Shown in pieces: positions 29,973 to 39,124 of a DNA stretch of 64,000 nt. The notes below the pieces were generated by a model that was not told the origin of the DNA, made no database searches, and saw only the letters and a list, made by a program, of their open reading frames with translations. This DNA is from Comamonas testosteroni (lineage in GTDB: Bacteria; Pseudomonadota; Gammaproteobacteria; Burkholderiales; Burkholderiaceae_C): contig NZ_CP129672.1 of the NCBI RefSeq assembly GCF_030505195.1, positions 1,488,001 to 1,552,000 on the forward strand. Reading direction: 5' to 3'. Every line of letters begins with the position of its first letter. Position 1 is the first letter of the stretch. Both the position numbers and the translations under genes were made by a program.

Positions 29973-29997
29973 GCAGCCAGTGTAAGAGAATCCCGAA

Positions 29998-30606
29998 ATG
30001 CCCGACTTATTGATTGCCGGACGACTTGAGCGTCCATTGATTCTTGGCTCCACCTCGCGCTATCGCCGTGAGTTGCTCAGCCGCCTGCAACTGCCGTTCG
30101 AGACAGTGTCTCCCGAAGTGGATGAAACCCCGCTCAGTGGCGAGACACCCCACGACCTGAGTCTGCGTCTGGCCATAGCCAAGGCGCAGGCCGTGGCCCA
30201 GTTGCACCCTGGCGCCATTGTGATCGGCTCCGACCAGGTGCCCGAGCTCGACGGCCAGCCCCTGTCCAAGCCTGGCACCCACGAGCGAGCCACCGAACAG
30301 CTGCGCCAGATGAGCGGCCGCCAGATGAATTTCCACACCGGCGTCTGCGTGAGCTGTACCGAAACCGGCTTCACGCAATCCAGCGTGGTCACGGTGCAAG
30401 TGCGCTTTCGCGAACTGAACGACCTTGAGATCGAGCGCTACCTGCGCGCCGAGCAGCCCTATGACTGCGCAGGCTCGGCCAAGAGCGAAGGCCTGGGCAT
30501 CGCCCTGCTGGATGCCATCGTCAGCGACGACCCCACGGCACTGATAGGCCTGCCGCTGATCCGCACCTGCCAGTTGCTGCGTGCTGCAGGAGTGGTGCTG
30601 CCATGA
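29998..30606 (+). CDS. Maf-like nucleotide pyrophosphatase (YceF type, m7GTP)
   Basis: A 202-residue house-cleaning enzyme of the Maf family that hydrolyses non-canonical NTPs. It shows LILGSTSRYRRELL near the start, VDETP, and the SDQV...LDGQPLSKP region that groups it with YceF (7-methyl-GTP preference, known for E. coli) rather than YhdE. ATG 29998 lies a few bases before the conserved core. The next gene overlaps it by four bases. In E. coli yceF also neighbours yceD-rpmF, so the synteny agrees. Confidence 0.9.
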   Translation: MPDLLIAGRLERPLILGSTSRYRRELLSRLQLPFETVSPEVDETPLSGETPHDLSLRLAIAKAQAVAQLHPGAIVIGSDQVPELDGQPLSKPGTHERATEQLRQMSGRQMNFHTGVCVSCTETGFTQSSVVTVQVRFRELNDLEIERYLRAEQPYDCAGSAKSEGLGIALLDAIVSDDPTALIGLPLIRTCQLLRAAGVVLP

Positions 30607-31391
30607 GCGAGACTTCCCAAAGCAAAGCAGGCACTCTTTATCTGGTGCCTGCTCCACTCGATTTTGGCTGCGAAAGCCAGACAGCGCTGACCGAGGTGCT
30701 GCCCGAGGGCACACTGCGCCGCGCCGCCTCTCTGACTCACTGGATCAGCGAAAACGCCAAGACGGCCCGAGCCTACCTCAAGCGTATCGACGCCTTGTTC
30801 CCGCTGGCTGCGCCGCTGCAGGCCCAGAACATTGCCGAGCTGCCACGCGAAGCCCACAAAAAAGGCGACCACGGCAACAAGGGCGGCGCCGTCTTCGACC
30901 CTAAACCCCTGCTGGCACCGGCACTGGCCGGGCAGGACATGGGTTTGATCAGCGAGGCGGGCATGCCCGCCGTGGCCGATCCCGGCAGCTCCATCGTGCG
31001 TGCCGCCCATGATCTGGGCATTCGCGTCGTGCCGCTGACGGGGCCGGTTTCGCTGCTGCTGGGCCTGGCGGCCAGCGGCCTCAACGGCCAGAATTTCGCC
31101 TTTGTCGGCTATGTGCCTCAGGACGGCGCTGAGCGCACGGCCCGCATCAAGGAACTGGAGAGCCTGGCCCTGCGTCAAGGCCAGACCCAGCAGTTCATCG
31201 AGACGCCTTACCGCAATGCAACCCTCTGGCAGGCGTTGCTGCAAACCTTGCAACCCAATACCAGGCTGGCCCTGGCCAGCGGATTGACGCTGGAGACAGC
31301 GCGTATTGAAAGCCATCTGGTGCGCGAATGGCGCCAGCGCAATGCACCACCCGACAATCGCACGCCGGTGGTGTTTGCCATAGGCCGTTGA
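30603..31391 (+). CDS. SAM-dependent methyltransferase, RsmI-like (tetrapyrrole-methylase fold)
   Basis: A 262-residue protein of the SAM-dependent tetrapyrrole-methylase superfamily, to which the 16S rRNA methyltransferase RsmI belongs. Recognisable parts are GTLYLVPAPL, HWISENAKTARAYLKRI, GLISEAGMPAVADPGS and VVPLTGPVSLLLGLAASG. It lacks the C-terminal extension of RsmI and is probably a paralogue; the substrate is unknown. ATGA overlap with maf means the two are co-translated. A bidirectional terminator follows. Confidence 0.85.
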   Translation: MSETSQSKAGTLYLVPAPLDFGCESQTALTEVLPEGTLRRAASLTHWISENAKTARAYLKRIDALFPLAAPLQAQNIAELPREAHKKGDHGNKGGAVFDPKPLLAPALAGQDMGLISEAGMPAVADPGSSIVRAAHDLGIRVVPLTGPVSLLLGLAASGLNGQNFAFVGYVPQDGAERTARIKELESLALRQGQTQQFIETPYRNATLWQALLQTLQPNTRLALASGLTLETARIESHLVREWRQRNAPPDNRTPVVFAIGR

Positions 31392-31403
31392 GCGCCAGGA
31401 AAC

Positions 31404-31436
31404 AAAAAAGCCTGCGGCCAAACCGCAGGCTTTTTT
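31404..31436. terminator. Bidirectional intrinsic terminator
   Basis: AAAAAAGCCTGCGG pairs with CCGCAGGCTTTTTT around a short CCAAA loop. It is flanked by T-runs on both strands and lies between the convergent methyltransferase and sppA genes. Confidence 0.92.
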
Positions 31437-31472
31437 GATAGCTACCGGCGTTTATCCAGAAAGGTTAACGCC
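31437..31472. repeat. Intergenic AGCTAT/GCGCTT-family repeat copy
   Basis: GATAGCTACCGGCGTTTATC, then AAAGG and TTAACGCC, in the same order as the reverse complement of the copy at 40028-40072. It directly follows the terminator at 31404-31436. Confidence 0.5.
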
Positions 31473-31486
31473 TTTGTGATGCCTGA

Positions 31487-32539
31487 TCAGCGAATGCTGG
31501 GCACCAGCCCGCGCATGGCTTTTACCGAGCCCTCGCCGATGGCCGCACCAAATCGCTTGGCCAGACGTTCGGCCACATTGTCGCGGCGGGTGTAGTCGAT
31601 GACTTCCTCGGCCTTGACCACTTCACGCGCCACAAAGTCGAGGCTGCCCAGCTTGTCGGCCAGACCCAGCTCCACGGCCTGCTGGCCGGTCCAGAACAGT
31701 CCACTGAACATTTCGGGGGTTTCATGCAGACGGTCGCCACGGCCAGCCTTGACCACGCCGATGAACTGCTGGTGGATCTGCTCCAGCATCTGCAGCGCAA
31801 ATTCCTTTTGCTGCGCCGACATGGGGCTGAACGGATCGAGAAAGCCCTTGTTCTCGCCAGCCGTCAGCAGGCGGCGCTCCACCCCCACCTTGTCCATCAC
31901 CCCTGTGAAGCCGAAGCCGTCCATGAGCACGCCGATGCTGCCCACGATGCTGGCCTTGTCGACAAAAATCTCGTCGGCCGCCGCCGCGATGTAGTAGGCC
32001 GCCGAGGCGCAGGACTCTTCGACCACCGCATACAGAGGCTTGTTGTACTTGGCCTTGAGACGCGTCATCTCGTCGTTGATGATGCCTGCCTGCACGGGGC
32101 TACCGCCGGGCGAGTTAATCAGCAGCACCACGGCGCGCGAGCCCGAATCCTCAAAGGCACTGCGCATGGCGGCCACCACGAGCTCGGCACTGGCGTCCGC
32201 ACCCGAGGCGATCTCGCCCTTGATCTCCACTACCGCTGTATGGGGTGAGGTGCTGGTCTTGGTGGCCGTATCCTTGAAGAACACCACCCACAGCACCAGC
32301 AGCACCACGACGGACCACAGCAGACGGCTGAAAAAGCGCCAACGCCGTGCTGCTCGCTGCTCCTTGATGGAGGCGAACACCAGCTTTTCCAGCACATCGC
32401 GCTCCCAGCCCCCATTCCCGGAGGCCTTGGCCGCGGCTGGCGCTTCGGCGGATGCGGCAGAAGCCTTGGACCACAGGTCCGCGCCCGGCGTCACATGCTG
32501 CTGGGAATCATGGTTGTCAGGGGTGTTTGGGGAACTCAT
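31487..32539 (-). CDS. sppA: Signal peptide peptidase SppA (S49, short form)
   Basis: A 350-residue inner-membrane serine protease thought to degrade cleaved signal peptides. A ~68-residue cytoplasmic lead precedes one TM segment (about 70-88). The S49 domain shows INSPGGSPVQAG, nucleophile Ser179 in EESCASAAYYIA, and VDKASIVGSIGVLMD with a conserved Lys. The size is that of the short SppA form, not the 618-residue E. coli duplicate. It is the last gene of rluC-gph-Rieske-sppA; the Rieske stop is one base from its start. Confidence 0.92.
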   Translation of the reverse strand: MSSPNTPDNHDSQQHVTPGADLWSKASAASAEAPAAAKASGNGGWERDVLEKLVFASIKEQRAARRWRFFSRLLWSVVVLLVLWVVFFKDTATKTSTSPHTAVVEIKGEIASGADASAELVVAAMRSAFEDSGSRAVVLLINSPGGSPVQAGIINDEMTRLKAKYNKPLYAVVEESCASAAYYIAAAADEIFVDKASIVGSIGVLMDGFGFTGVMDKVGVERRLLTAGENKGFLDPFSPMSAQQKEFALQMLEQIHQQFIGVVKAGRGDRLHETPEMFSGLFWTGQQAVELGLADKLGSLDFVAREVVKAEEVIDYTRRDNVAERLAKRFGAAIGEGSVKAMRGLVPSIR

Positions 32540-32540
32540 C

Positions 32541-32918
32541 TCAAAACTCTGGAGGTTTCAGTTGTGGCCCAGTATGCCAGTGCACCACGCCATCGCTTTC
32601 GCTCAAGGCGATTTTTACCAGCCCGCCGCGGCAAGGACCGCCGGCGCAGGCACCGCTGTCAGGTTCATAGGCAGCTCCGTGGGTAGAACACAACAGCCAG
32701 CGACCGGAATCGTCAAAAAACTGACCCTCCTGGTAGTCCATTTCCATGGGAATATGGCTGCAGCGATTCAGATAGGCATAGACCTGTCCCTGGTAGCGAA
32801 TCGCAAAAGCTCGGCTGCCCTGGCCGGCATACCGCACGTCAAAGCCCACAGCCCGACCGCCCTCGACCAAAGCGGCACTGGCGCACAACTCCACGGTCTG
32901 CGTCATGGCGGCCTTCAC
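32541..32918 (-). CDS. Rieske [2Fe-2S] ferredoxin-like protein
   Basis: A 125-residue soluble Rieske protein. Cluster ligands are Cys53-x-His55 (NRCSHIPME) and Cys77-x2-His80 (LLCSTHGA). A second Cys pair (GACAGGPC) near 91-96 is not part of the standard Rieske motif. No signal or TM segment is seen, so it is cytoplasmic and resembles small electron-transfer Rieske proteins rather than cytochrome bc1 subunits. Its start overlaps the gph stop (ATGA). The partner oxygenase or reductase is not in this window. Confidence 0.88.
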   Translation of the reverse strand: MKAAMTQTVELCASAALVEGGRAVGFDVRYAGQGSRAFAIRYQGQVYAYLNRCSHIPMEMDYQEGQFFDDSGRWLLCSTHGAAYEPDSGACAGGPCRGGLVKIALSESDGVVHWHTGPQLKPPEF

Positions 32919-33598
32919 GCGCTGGCCAGCAACCAGGCCCGCAGCTGCGCTGCGGAGTCGGCCACGAACAGCGGATTGAACTGAGAGAAGCCGTCGGGAG
33001 CATGGGCACCATAGGAAACCCCCACACAGGCACAGCCGGCGTTCTGCGCCATCTGCAAATCGTGCGTGGTATCGCCAATCATCAGTGTTCGCTCGGGCTC
33101 CACACCGAATTCGGCCATCAACTCGTGCAACATCAGCGGACTGGGCTTGCCGGCGGTCTCATCGGCCGTGCGCGAACCGTCGAACAATCCCTTGAGCTGC
33201 GGGTCCTGCAGCGCATGGTTGAGCCCCATGCGGCTCTTGCCCGTGGCCACGGTCAGCCAGTGGCCGCGCTCGCGCAGCTCGGCAAGCAGCGGCAGGATGC
33301 CGTCAAACACGCAGATATCGTCCTGATGCTTGAAGAAGTGAAAGCGATAGCGATTGGCCAGCTCAGGATATTTTTCGGGCGGCACATCGGGTGCCGCGCG
33401 GGCCAGGGCTGGCATCAGCGCCATGCCGATCACATAGGCAGCCTGCTCGTCGCTGGGTACGGTGCCGCCCACATCACGCACCGCCTCCTGGATGCTGCGA
33501 CTGATGATGGCCGTGGAGTCCGCCACGGTCCCATCCCAGTCAAATGCAATCAGATCGAAGCGGCGTGGTCGCCGGGCGCTATGGTTTTCAGTAGTCAT
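32915..33598 (-). CDS. HAD-family hydrolase, phosphoglycolate phosphatase-like
   Basis: A 227-residue HAD hydrolase with nucleophile Asp20 and acid Asp22 in FDWDGTVADS, a helical cap, VATGKSRMGL (motif II), the KPSPLML Lys and MIGDTTHDLQMA (motif III). It resembles Gph but also other phosphatases. It is placed between rluC and the Rieske gene; rluC-gph linkage is common in betaproteobacteria. Confidence 0.88.
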   Translation of the reverse strand: MTTENHSARRPRRFDLIAFDWDGTVADSTAIISRSIQEAVRDVGGTVPSDEQAAYVIGMALMPALARAAPDVPPEKYPELANRYRFHFFKHQDDICVFDGILPLLAELRERGHWLTVATGKSRMGLNHALQDPQLKGLFDGSRTADETAGKPSPLMLHELMAEFGVEPERTLMIGDTTHDLQMAQNAGCACVGVSYGAHAPDGFSQFNPLFVADSAAQLRAWLLASA

Positions 33599-33607
33599 GA
33601 AGCCTAG

Positions 33608-34648
33608 TCAGTTCACAAAATCCGCCAGTTCCGGCGGCAACTCGGCGCGCAGCTCGACACGCTCGCCGCTGGCGGGATGATTGAACTGTAGCCGCCAGGC
33701 GTGCAGAAACATGCGTTTGAGCCCCTGCTTTTGCACACGACGGTTGAGATCAAAATCGCCATATTTGTCATCGCCCACGATGGGATGCCCCTGCGAGGAC
33801 AGATGCACGCGAATCTGGTGGGTACGTCCCGTCTTGATGGTCACCTCCAGCAGACTCATGGCTGGCAGTCCCTGCAGAGGGCGCGGCTCGATCAGCTTCC
33901 TGACCTTGACCAGCGTGATGGAGCGCATTCCATCCGGATCATCGGCCGTGGTCACGCGCACGCGGCGCTCGCCGTCGGCCTGCAGATACTTGTGCAGCGG
34001 CAGATCGATGACCTTCTTGTTGGCCGGCCAGGCTCCCTGCACCAGCGCCAGATAGGTCTTGCCGGTCTCGCGCTCGCGAAACTGGTCCTGCAGATTGATG
34101 AGTGCGGAGCGCTTTTTGGCCACCAGCAAAATGCCCGAGGTTTCGCGATCCAGCCGGTGCACCAGCTCGAGAAACTTGGCATCGGGACGCGCCTGGCGCA
34201 GTTGCTCGATGACGCCAAAGCTCACGCCCGAGCCTCCATGCACGGCCACACCGGCAGGCTTGGACAACGCAATCATGTGTTCGTCATCCAACAGGGAGGG
34301 AAAGTCCTTAGCCGGCGCCGGACGTTCCGCTTTTTCAGTCACTTTCTCGGAAATCCGGACCGGGGGAAGACGCACCACATCGCCGGGCTGAACCCGGGTC
34401 TCGGCACTCACGCGCCCCTTGTTGATACGCACTTCACCGCTGCGGATGATGCGGTAGACATGGGTCTTGGGCACCCCCTTGAGGTGGCGCATGAGAAAGT
34501 TGTCAAGTCGCTGTCCGGCAGAGTCTTCATCGACCTCGATCAGCCGTACCGAGGCCGCAGCCGTATTCTGTGACCGGCCCTGCGCCGGTTTGCCCTCTAT
34601 AATGTGTTTCACCTGTGCCGAGCTTAGTTGTAAGTGATTGATTCGCAT
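33608..34648 (-). CDS. rluC: 23S rRNA pseudouridine synthase RluC
   Basis: A 346-residue RluA-family enzyme modifying uridines 955, 2504 and 2580 (E. coli numbering) of 23S rRNA. An S4 RNA-binding domain covers ~47-95 (GQRLDNFLMRHLKGVPKT). Catalytic Asp167 is in HRLDRETSG, and the TGRTHQIRVH motif follows. ATG 34648 is the first ATG; a TTG at 34666 also opens the frame. The gene is divergent from rne, as in E. coli. Confidence 0.93.
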   Translation of the reverse strand: MRINHLQLSSAQVKHIIEGKPAQGRSQNTAAASVRLIEVDEDSAGQRLDNFLMRHLKGVPKTHVYRIIRSGEVRINKGRVSAETRVQPGDVVRLPPVRISEKVTEKAERPAPAKDFPSLLDDEHMIALSKPAGVAVHGGSGVSFGVIEQLRQARPDAKFLELVHRLDRETSGILLVAKKRSALINLQDQFRERETGKTYLALVQGAWPANKKVIDLPLHKYLQADGERRVRVTTADDPDGMRSITLVKVRKLIEPRPLQGLPAMSLLEVTIKTGRTHQIRVHLSSQGHPIVGDDKYGDFDLNRRVQKQGLKRMFLHAWRLQFNHPASGERVELRAELPPELADFVN

Positions 34649-35197
34649 GGAGTTTAGTCCAAACAATCATTTCCCACCGCACAGGCAGGTCGATGCCCGC
34701 CAGTTTTGCACACGCAAATTGCAGTCAAGAAGAGCTGCAGCAGCCTGTGAAAGCCTGGCAAAGGCTGACGAATTGAAACACTGATACGGAATCTCATACC
34801 GTGCAGTTGACCAGGCAAAAGCAGCCTGCAACTGCCGGTTCTCTCAACGAGCATGTGGATCTTTTGGACATTGCTGATCAACCTCTGGGGCAAGGCACGG
34901 CCGGCCCCCGAGACGAGCCATGTCTTGAAGAAACCACCCACCTCCCTAGCACGCGCATCGGCTTCTTTTGTACCCCGTCTGCATGCGCGTCCTCTCCCGC
35001 TCGTCCCCCGGCCTGTACCTCCGCTACTGACTTGAGATCAGGCCAGTAGCGCCGTCCTGTACCGCCCCAGATTCCTCATCCGTTTCAACGCGTTCGTCTG
35101 GCATCACGGCTCCTGTTGAGCCTGTCTTTGATTACCAGTCAAAGGCACGTTGGTCTGTGACCAGCGTGCCCCATAAAACGAATAAAGGAAGCGCATC
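34649..35197 (+). promoter_or_regulatory. Long rne leader region with RNA hairpins
   Basis: This 549-base gap has no convincing gene. Near the start codon lie a GCTACTG/CAGTAGC stem (35023-35029/35044-35050), a CTTTGA/TCAAAG stem (35126-35131/35139-35144) and a TGGTC/GACCA stem (about 35152-35164). A perfect TATAAT lies at 34598-34603 on this strand, inside the 5' end of rluC, but no good -35 precedes it. A long structured leader fits the known autoregulation of E. coli rne through its 5' UTR; that this copy is autoregulated is inference. Confidence 0.45.
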
Positions 35198-38173
35198 ATG
35201 AAACGGATGCTGATTAACGCGACGCAGTCTGAAGAACGCCGTCTGGCCATTGTTGACGGCCAGAAGCTGCTGGACTACGAGATCGAGATCGAAGGTCGCG
35301 AACAACGCAAGGGCAATATCTACAAGGCCGTCGTGACCCGCGTCGAGCCTTCTCTCGAAGCCTGCTTTGTTGACTATGGCGAAGACCGCCACGGCTTTTT
35401 GCCCTTCAAGGAAATCTCCAAGCAATACTTTGCCGAAGGCGTTTCGCCCAGCCAGGCCCGCATCAACGACGTGATTCGCGAGGGTCAGGAGCTGATCGTC
35501 CAGGTCGAAAAGGAAGAGCGCGGCAACAAGGGCGCAGCCCTGACCACCTTCATCTCTCTGGCCGGCCGCTATGTGGTGCTGATGCCCAACAACCCCCGTG
35601 GCGGTGGCGTTTCGCGCCGCATCGAGGGCGAGGACCGCGCCGAGCTCAAGGAGGCCATGGACCAGCTCGAGTACCCCAAGGGCATGTCCATCATTGCGCG
35701 CACTGCCGGCATCGGCCGCTCGGCTCCCGAGCTGCAGTGGGACCTGAACTACCTGCTCAAGCTGTGGAGCGCCATCGACGGTGCCGCCAAGTCCTCCAAG
35801 GGCGCCTTCCTGATCTATCAGGAATCCAGCCTGGTGATCCGCGCCATCCGCGACTATTTCAACAATGACATCGGCGACATCCTGATCGACACCGATGACA
35901 TCTACGAACAGGCCCAGCAGTTCATGGCACATGTGATGCCCGAGCATGCTGCCCGTGTCAAGCGCTACCGCGACGACGCCCCCCTGTTCTCACGCTTCCA
36001 GATCGAGCACCAGATCGAGTCCGCCTATTCGCGCACCGTGACCCTGCCCTCGGGCGGCGCCATCGTGATCGACCATACCGAAGCCCTGGTCTCCGTGGAC
36101 GTGAACTCGGCCCGCGCCATCAAGGGTGGCGATATCGAGGAAACCGCGACCCGCACCAACCTCGAGGCAGCCGACGAAGTGGCGCGCCAGATGCGCCTGC
36201 GCGACCTGGGCGGCCTGATCGTGATCGACTTCATCGACATGGAAGAGGCCAAGAACCGCCGCGAAGTGGAAAACCGCCTGCGCGATGCCCTGCGCCAGGA
36301 CCGCGCCCGCGTGCAATTCGGCACCATCAGCAAGTTCGGACTGATGGAAATGAGCCGCCAGCGACTCAAGCCCGCCTTGTCCGAAGGCGCACACATCAAC
36401 TGCCCGCGCTGCGGCGGCTCCGGCCACATCCGCGACACGGAAAGCTCGGCGCTGCAGATTCTGCGCATCATCCAGGAAGAGTCCATGAAGGACAACACGG
36501 CCGCCGTGCACTGCCAGGTGCCCGTGGAAGTGGCCTCCTTCCTGCTCAACGAGAAGCGCAGTGAAATCACCAAGATCGAGCTCAAGCAGCGCGTCAACGT
36601 GATCATGGTGCCCAACAAGTCCATGGACACACCGCACTACAAGCTCGAGCGCCTCAAGCACGACGACGCGCGCCTGGAGTCCATGGAAGCCAGCTACAAG
36701 CTGGCCGACGAGCCCGAAGAGGTGACCACCGTCACCCGCCGCTCGCAGGAGCCCACCAACAAGCAGACTCCCGTCATCAAGGGGGTGCTGCCTGATGCTC
36801 CCGCACCGATTGCCGAGCCCCGCCAGCCGCGCACTGCCGCAGCCGCCGCGACACCCGCTCCCGTAGCGGCCCGCCCCGTGGTGCGCGAGCAAGGCTTCTT
36901 TGCCTGGCTCAAGAATCTGTTCGGCTTTGGCGCACCGGCTCCCGTGGCAGCACCCGCTCCCGCGGCCGAGGCTGCCGCTCCTGCCGCCCGTGAAGGCAGC
37001 CGCGACAGCCGCCGAGGCGAAGGCCGTGGCGGTGACCGCAACCGCCGTGGGGGTGACCGCAACGAGCGCAGCGACCGCAACAGCGCAGAGCGCAATGGCA
37101 GCGAACGCACAGACCGCAACAACCGCCGCAATGCCCAGGGCCGTGATGAGCAGCAACGCAACGAGCGTCCCGAGCAGCAGCAGCGCCAGGACCGCCCCGA
37201 GCGCGGCAGTCGCCGCGGTGGCGAACGCAACGAGCGCCGCGACGACCGCCAGCCCCAGGTGGCAGAAGCCGCGCTGAATGGCGAAGAGTTCAACGCAGCT
37301 CCCAAGCCCGAGCGCAACCGCCAGGAGCGCGGTGAACGTGCGGAACGCAATGAGCGCGGCGAACGCGGTGAAGGCCGCCGCGAGCGCCAGAATCGCAACG
37401 CCGATGCCCAGCCCGCCATGCAGGCCGTGGCCGACGAAGCGGCGCTGAACATCGCCCCAGTCGAGGGTTCTGACGCTCAGGTGCAGGATGGCACACAAGG
37501 CGGCGAGGCTCGCGAGCCCCGTCAGCGCCGTTCGCGCGACCGCTATGGCCGTGACCGCCGCGACCGTGCACCGCGCGACGCCCAGGCGGAAGGCCAGGCA
37601 GCCGAGCAGACAGCCGAAGCCCAGACCCCAGTCGAAGTGCCTGCCGCAGACGCTGGCGAGCAACCGGCACGCCGCAGCTACTTTGATGCTGTTGCACCTC
37701 AGGCTCAGGCAGAACAAGCGCCTGTTGCGGCAGAAGTACAGGCACCCGTGGTTGCAGAAGAAGCCGTAGTGACAGCTGTCGCTCCTGAGGCCGAACCCGC
37801 CCAGCCCGTGCAGGCGGAGCCTGCGATTGCCGCAGAGCCTCAGCCAGCAGTCGTGGAGCCTGTGGCTGAAGCCGCAGCTCCTGCCCCCGCAGTCGCAGCG
37901 CCCAAGGCACAGAGCTACGCGCTGCCGATTGCCGAGCTGCAAGCCCTGGCAGCCGCATCGGGTCTGGAATGGATCAACTCCGATGCCGAAAAGATCGCCG
38001 CCGTCCAGGCTGCGATTGCCGCCGAGCCCAAGCCCGTGCGCATTCCGCGCGAGCGCCCACCCGTGGTGGTGCTCGACGAAGGCCCGCTGATTCTGGTCGA
38101 GACCCGCAAGGATCTGAGCCTGATGCAGCTGCCGTTCGAGAAGGAAGAACAGGCTACAGGCGTCAACGCCTAA
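35198..38173 (+). CDS. rne: Ribonuclease E
   Basis: A 991-residue endoribonuclease, core of the RNA degradosome. The S1 domain is near 39-120 ([23 protein letters not shown]). The DNase I-like catalytic part has the metal-binding region [10 protein letters not shown] and [11 protein letters not shown]. The zinc-link CPRCGG follows near 405. From about residue 510 the protein is disordered: first an amphipathic-looking patch ([16 protein letters not shown]), then a long Arg/Glu/Asn-rich stretch (R-N-E-R repeats) for RNA and partner binding, then Ala/Pro/Glu-rich sequence. AAGGAA precedes the ATG. Confidence 0.97.
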   Translation: MKRMLINATQSEERRLAIVDGQKLLDYEIEIEGREQRKGNIYKAVVTRVEPSLEACFVDYGEDRHGFLPFKEISKQYFAEGVSPSQARINDVIREGQELIVQVEKEERGNKGAALTTFISLAGRYVVLMPNNPRGGGVSRRIEGEDRAELKEAMDQLEYPKGMSIIARTAGIGRSAPELQWDLNYLLKLWSAIDGAAKSSKGAFLIYQESSLVIRAIRDYFNNDIGDILIDTDDIYEQAQQFMAHVMPEHAARVKRYRDDAPLFSRFQIEHQIESAYSRTVTLPSGGAIVIDHTEALVSVDVNSARAIKGGDIEETATRTNLEAADEVARQMRLRDLGGLIVIDFIDMEEAKNRREVENRLRDALRQDRARVQFGTISKFGLMEMSRQRLKPALSEGAHINCPRCGGSGHIRDTESSALQILRIIQEESMKDNTAAVHCQVPVEVASFLLNEKRSEITKIELKQRVNVIMVPNKSMDTPHYKLERLKHDDARLESMEASYKLADEPEEVTTVTRRSQEPTNKQTPVIKGVLPDAPAPIAEPRQPRTAAAAATPAPVAARPVVREQGFFAWLKNLFGFGAPAPVAAPAPAAEAAAPAAREGSRDSRRGEGRGGDRNRRGGDRNERSDRNSAERNGSERTDRNNRRNAQGRDEQQRNERPEQQQRQDRPERGSRRGGERNERRDDRQPQVAEAALNGEEFNAAPKPERNRQERGERAERNERGERGEGRRERQNRNADAQPAMQAVADEAALNIAPVEGSDAQVQDGTQGGEAREPRQRRSRDRYGRDRRDRAPRDAQAEGQAAEQTAEAQTPVEVPAADAGEQPARRSYFDAVAPQAQAEQAPVAAEVQAPVVAEEAVVTAVAPEAEPAQPVQAEPAIAAEPQPAVVEPVAEAAAPAPAVAAPKAQSYALPIAELQALAAASGLEWINSDAEKIAAVQAAIAAEPKPVRIPRERPPVVVLDEGPLILVETRKDLSLMQLPFEKEEQATGVNA

Positions 38174-38196
38174 GCCGACTGCCTTGCGGCATCACT

Positions 38197-38242
38197 GGGC
38201 CAAGGCACTGTCCACTTCCGTGGATGGGCCTTGGCCCTTTTT
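38197..38242 (+). terminator. Intrinsic terminator of rne
   Basis: GGGCCAAGGC (38197-38206) pairs with GCCTTGGCCC (38228-38237). An inner TCCA/TGGA stem extends it, and TTTTT follows. Confidence 0.88.
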
Positions 38243-38278
38243 CATGCGCCCTTTCTTTGATTGAGTGAACGTCAAGCC

Positions 38279-39079
38279 ATGTTGTTTCTGATCTCTCCGG
38301 CCAAATCGCTGGACTATGAAAGCCCTATTTCCGCCGAGCTGCCACACACGCTGCCGGTATTCAAAAAGCAGCCCCTGGAACTGATCGAAGTGCTGCGCGA
38401 GAAGTCGCCCCAGCAGATTTCCGAGCTCATGAAAATCAGCGACAAGCTGGCCGTGCTCAATGTGGGCCGCTACGAAGCGTTCAGCGCCAGGTTCACCGCC
38501 AAGAACTCGCGCCAGGCCGTGCTGGCCTTCAATGGCGATGTCTATGAGGGCCTGAATGCTGCCAGCCTCAAGCCCCAGGAGCTGGACTGGGCCCAGGAGC
38601 ATGTCGTGATCCTGAGCGGCCTCTACGGCGCGCTGCGCCCGCTGGACCTGCTGCAGCCCTATCGCCTGGAGATGGGCACCCGGCTGGAAAACGCCAAGGG
38701 CAGCAACCTCTACCAGTTCTGGGGAACCCAGATTGCCGACTACCTGAACGAGCGCAGCAGCGCGCAAGCCGAGCGCGTTGACGCCCAGACCGAGCGAATA
38801 GTCGTCAACCTGGCATCTCAGGAATACTTCAAGGCCGTGGATCTCAAGGCACTCAAGGCTCCCGTGGTGGAATGCGTTTTCGAGGACTTCAAGGGCGGCA
38901 AATACAAGATCATCAGCTTCCATGCCAAGCGCGCGCGCGGGCTGATGGTGCGCTGGGCCGTGCAGCACAAGGCCAAGAAGGTGGCCGACCTGCGCAAGTT
39001 CGACCTGGAAGGCTATGCACTGGCCGAGCAGGCCAGCACGCCCGGCAAGCTGGTGTTCCGCCGCAAGCAGCAAGACTGA
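38279..39079 (+). CDS. yaaA: Peroxide stress protein YaaA
   Basis: A 266-residue YaaA/DUF328 protein, which in E. coli lowers free iron during hydrogen peroxide stress and binds DNA. The start MLFLISPAKSLDYE, the LSGLYGALRPLDLLQPYRLEMG block and the ending with HAKRARGLMVRW are family hallmarks. ATG 38279 is chosen over TTG 38261. It follows the rne terminator, so it should have a separate promoter in the short gap. Confidence 0.94.
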   Translation: MLFLISPAKSLDYESPISAELPHTLPVFKKQPLELIEVLREKSPQQISELMKISDKLAVLNVGRYEAFSARFTAKNSRQAVLAFNGDVYEGLNAASLKPQELDWAQEHVVILSGLYGALRPLDLLQPYRLEMGTRLENAKGSNLYQFWGTQIADYLNERSSAQAERVDAQTERIVVNLASQEYFKAVDLKALKAPVVECVFEDFKGGKYKIISFHAKRARGLMVRWAVQHKAKKVADLRKFDLEGYALAEQASTPGKLVFRRKQQD

Positions 39080-39124
39080 CGCTGCACATTGAAATCAGCA
39101 TCAGTGCGCACTAGCATTGTCGAC

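Noticed and set aside
34801..35049. A small plus-strand frame in the rne leader
   Set aside because: No ribosome site, low-complexity ending and no conserved pattern; the leader hairpins explain the region better.
35990..37942. A 650-codon minus-strand frame over rne with hydrophobic repeats
   Set aside because: It is the reverse of the Arg/Glu-rich RNase E tail; apparent hydrophobic runs are an artefact of that composition.
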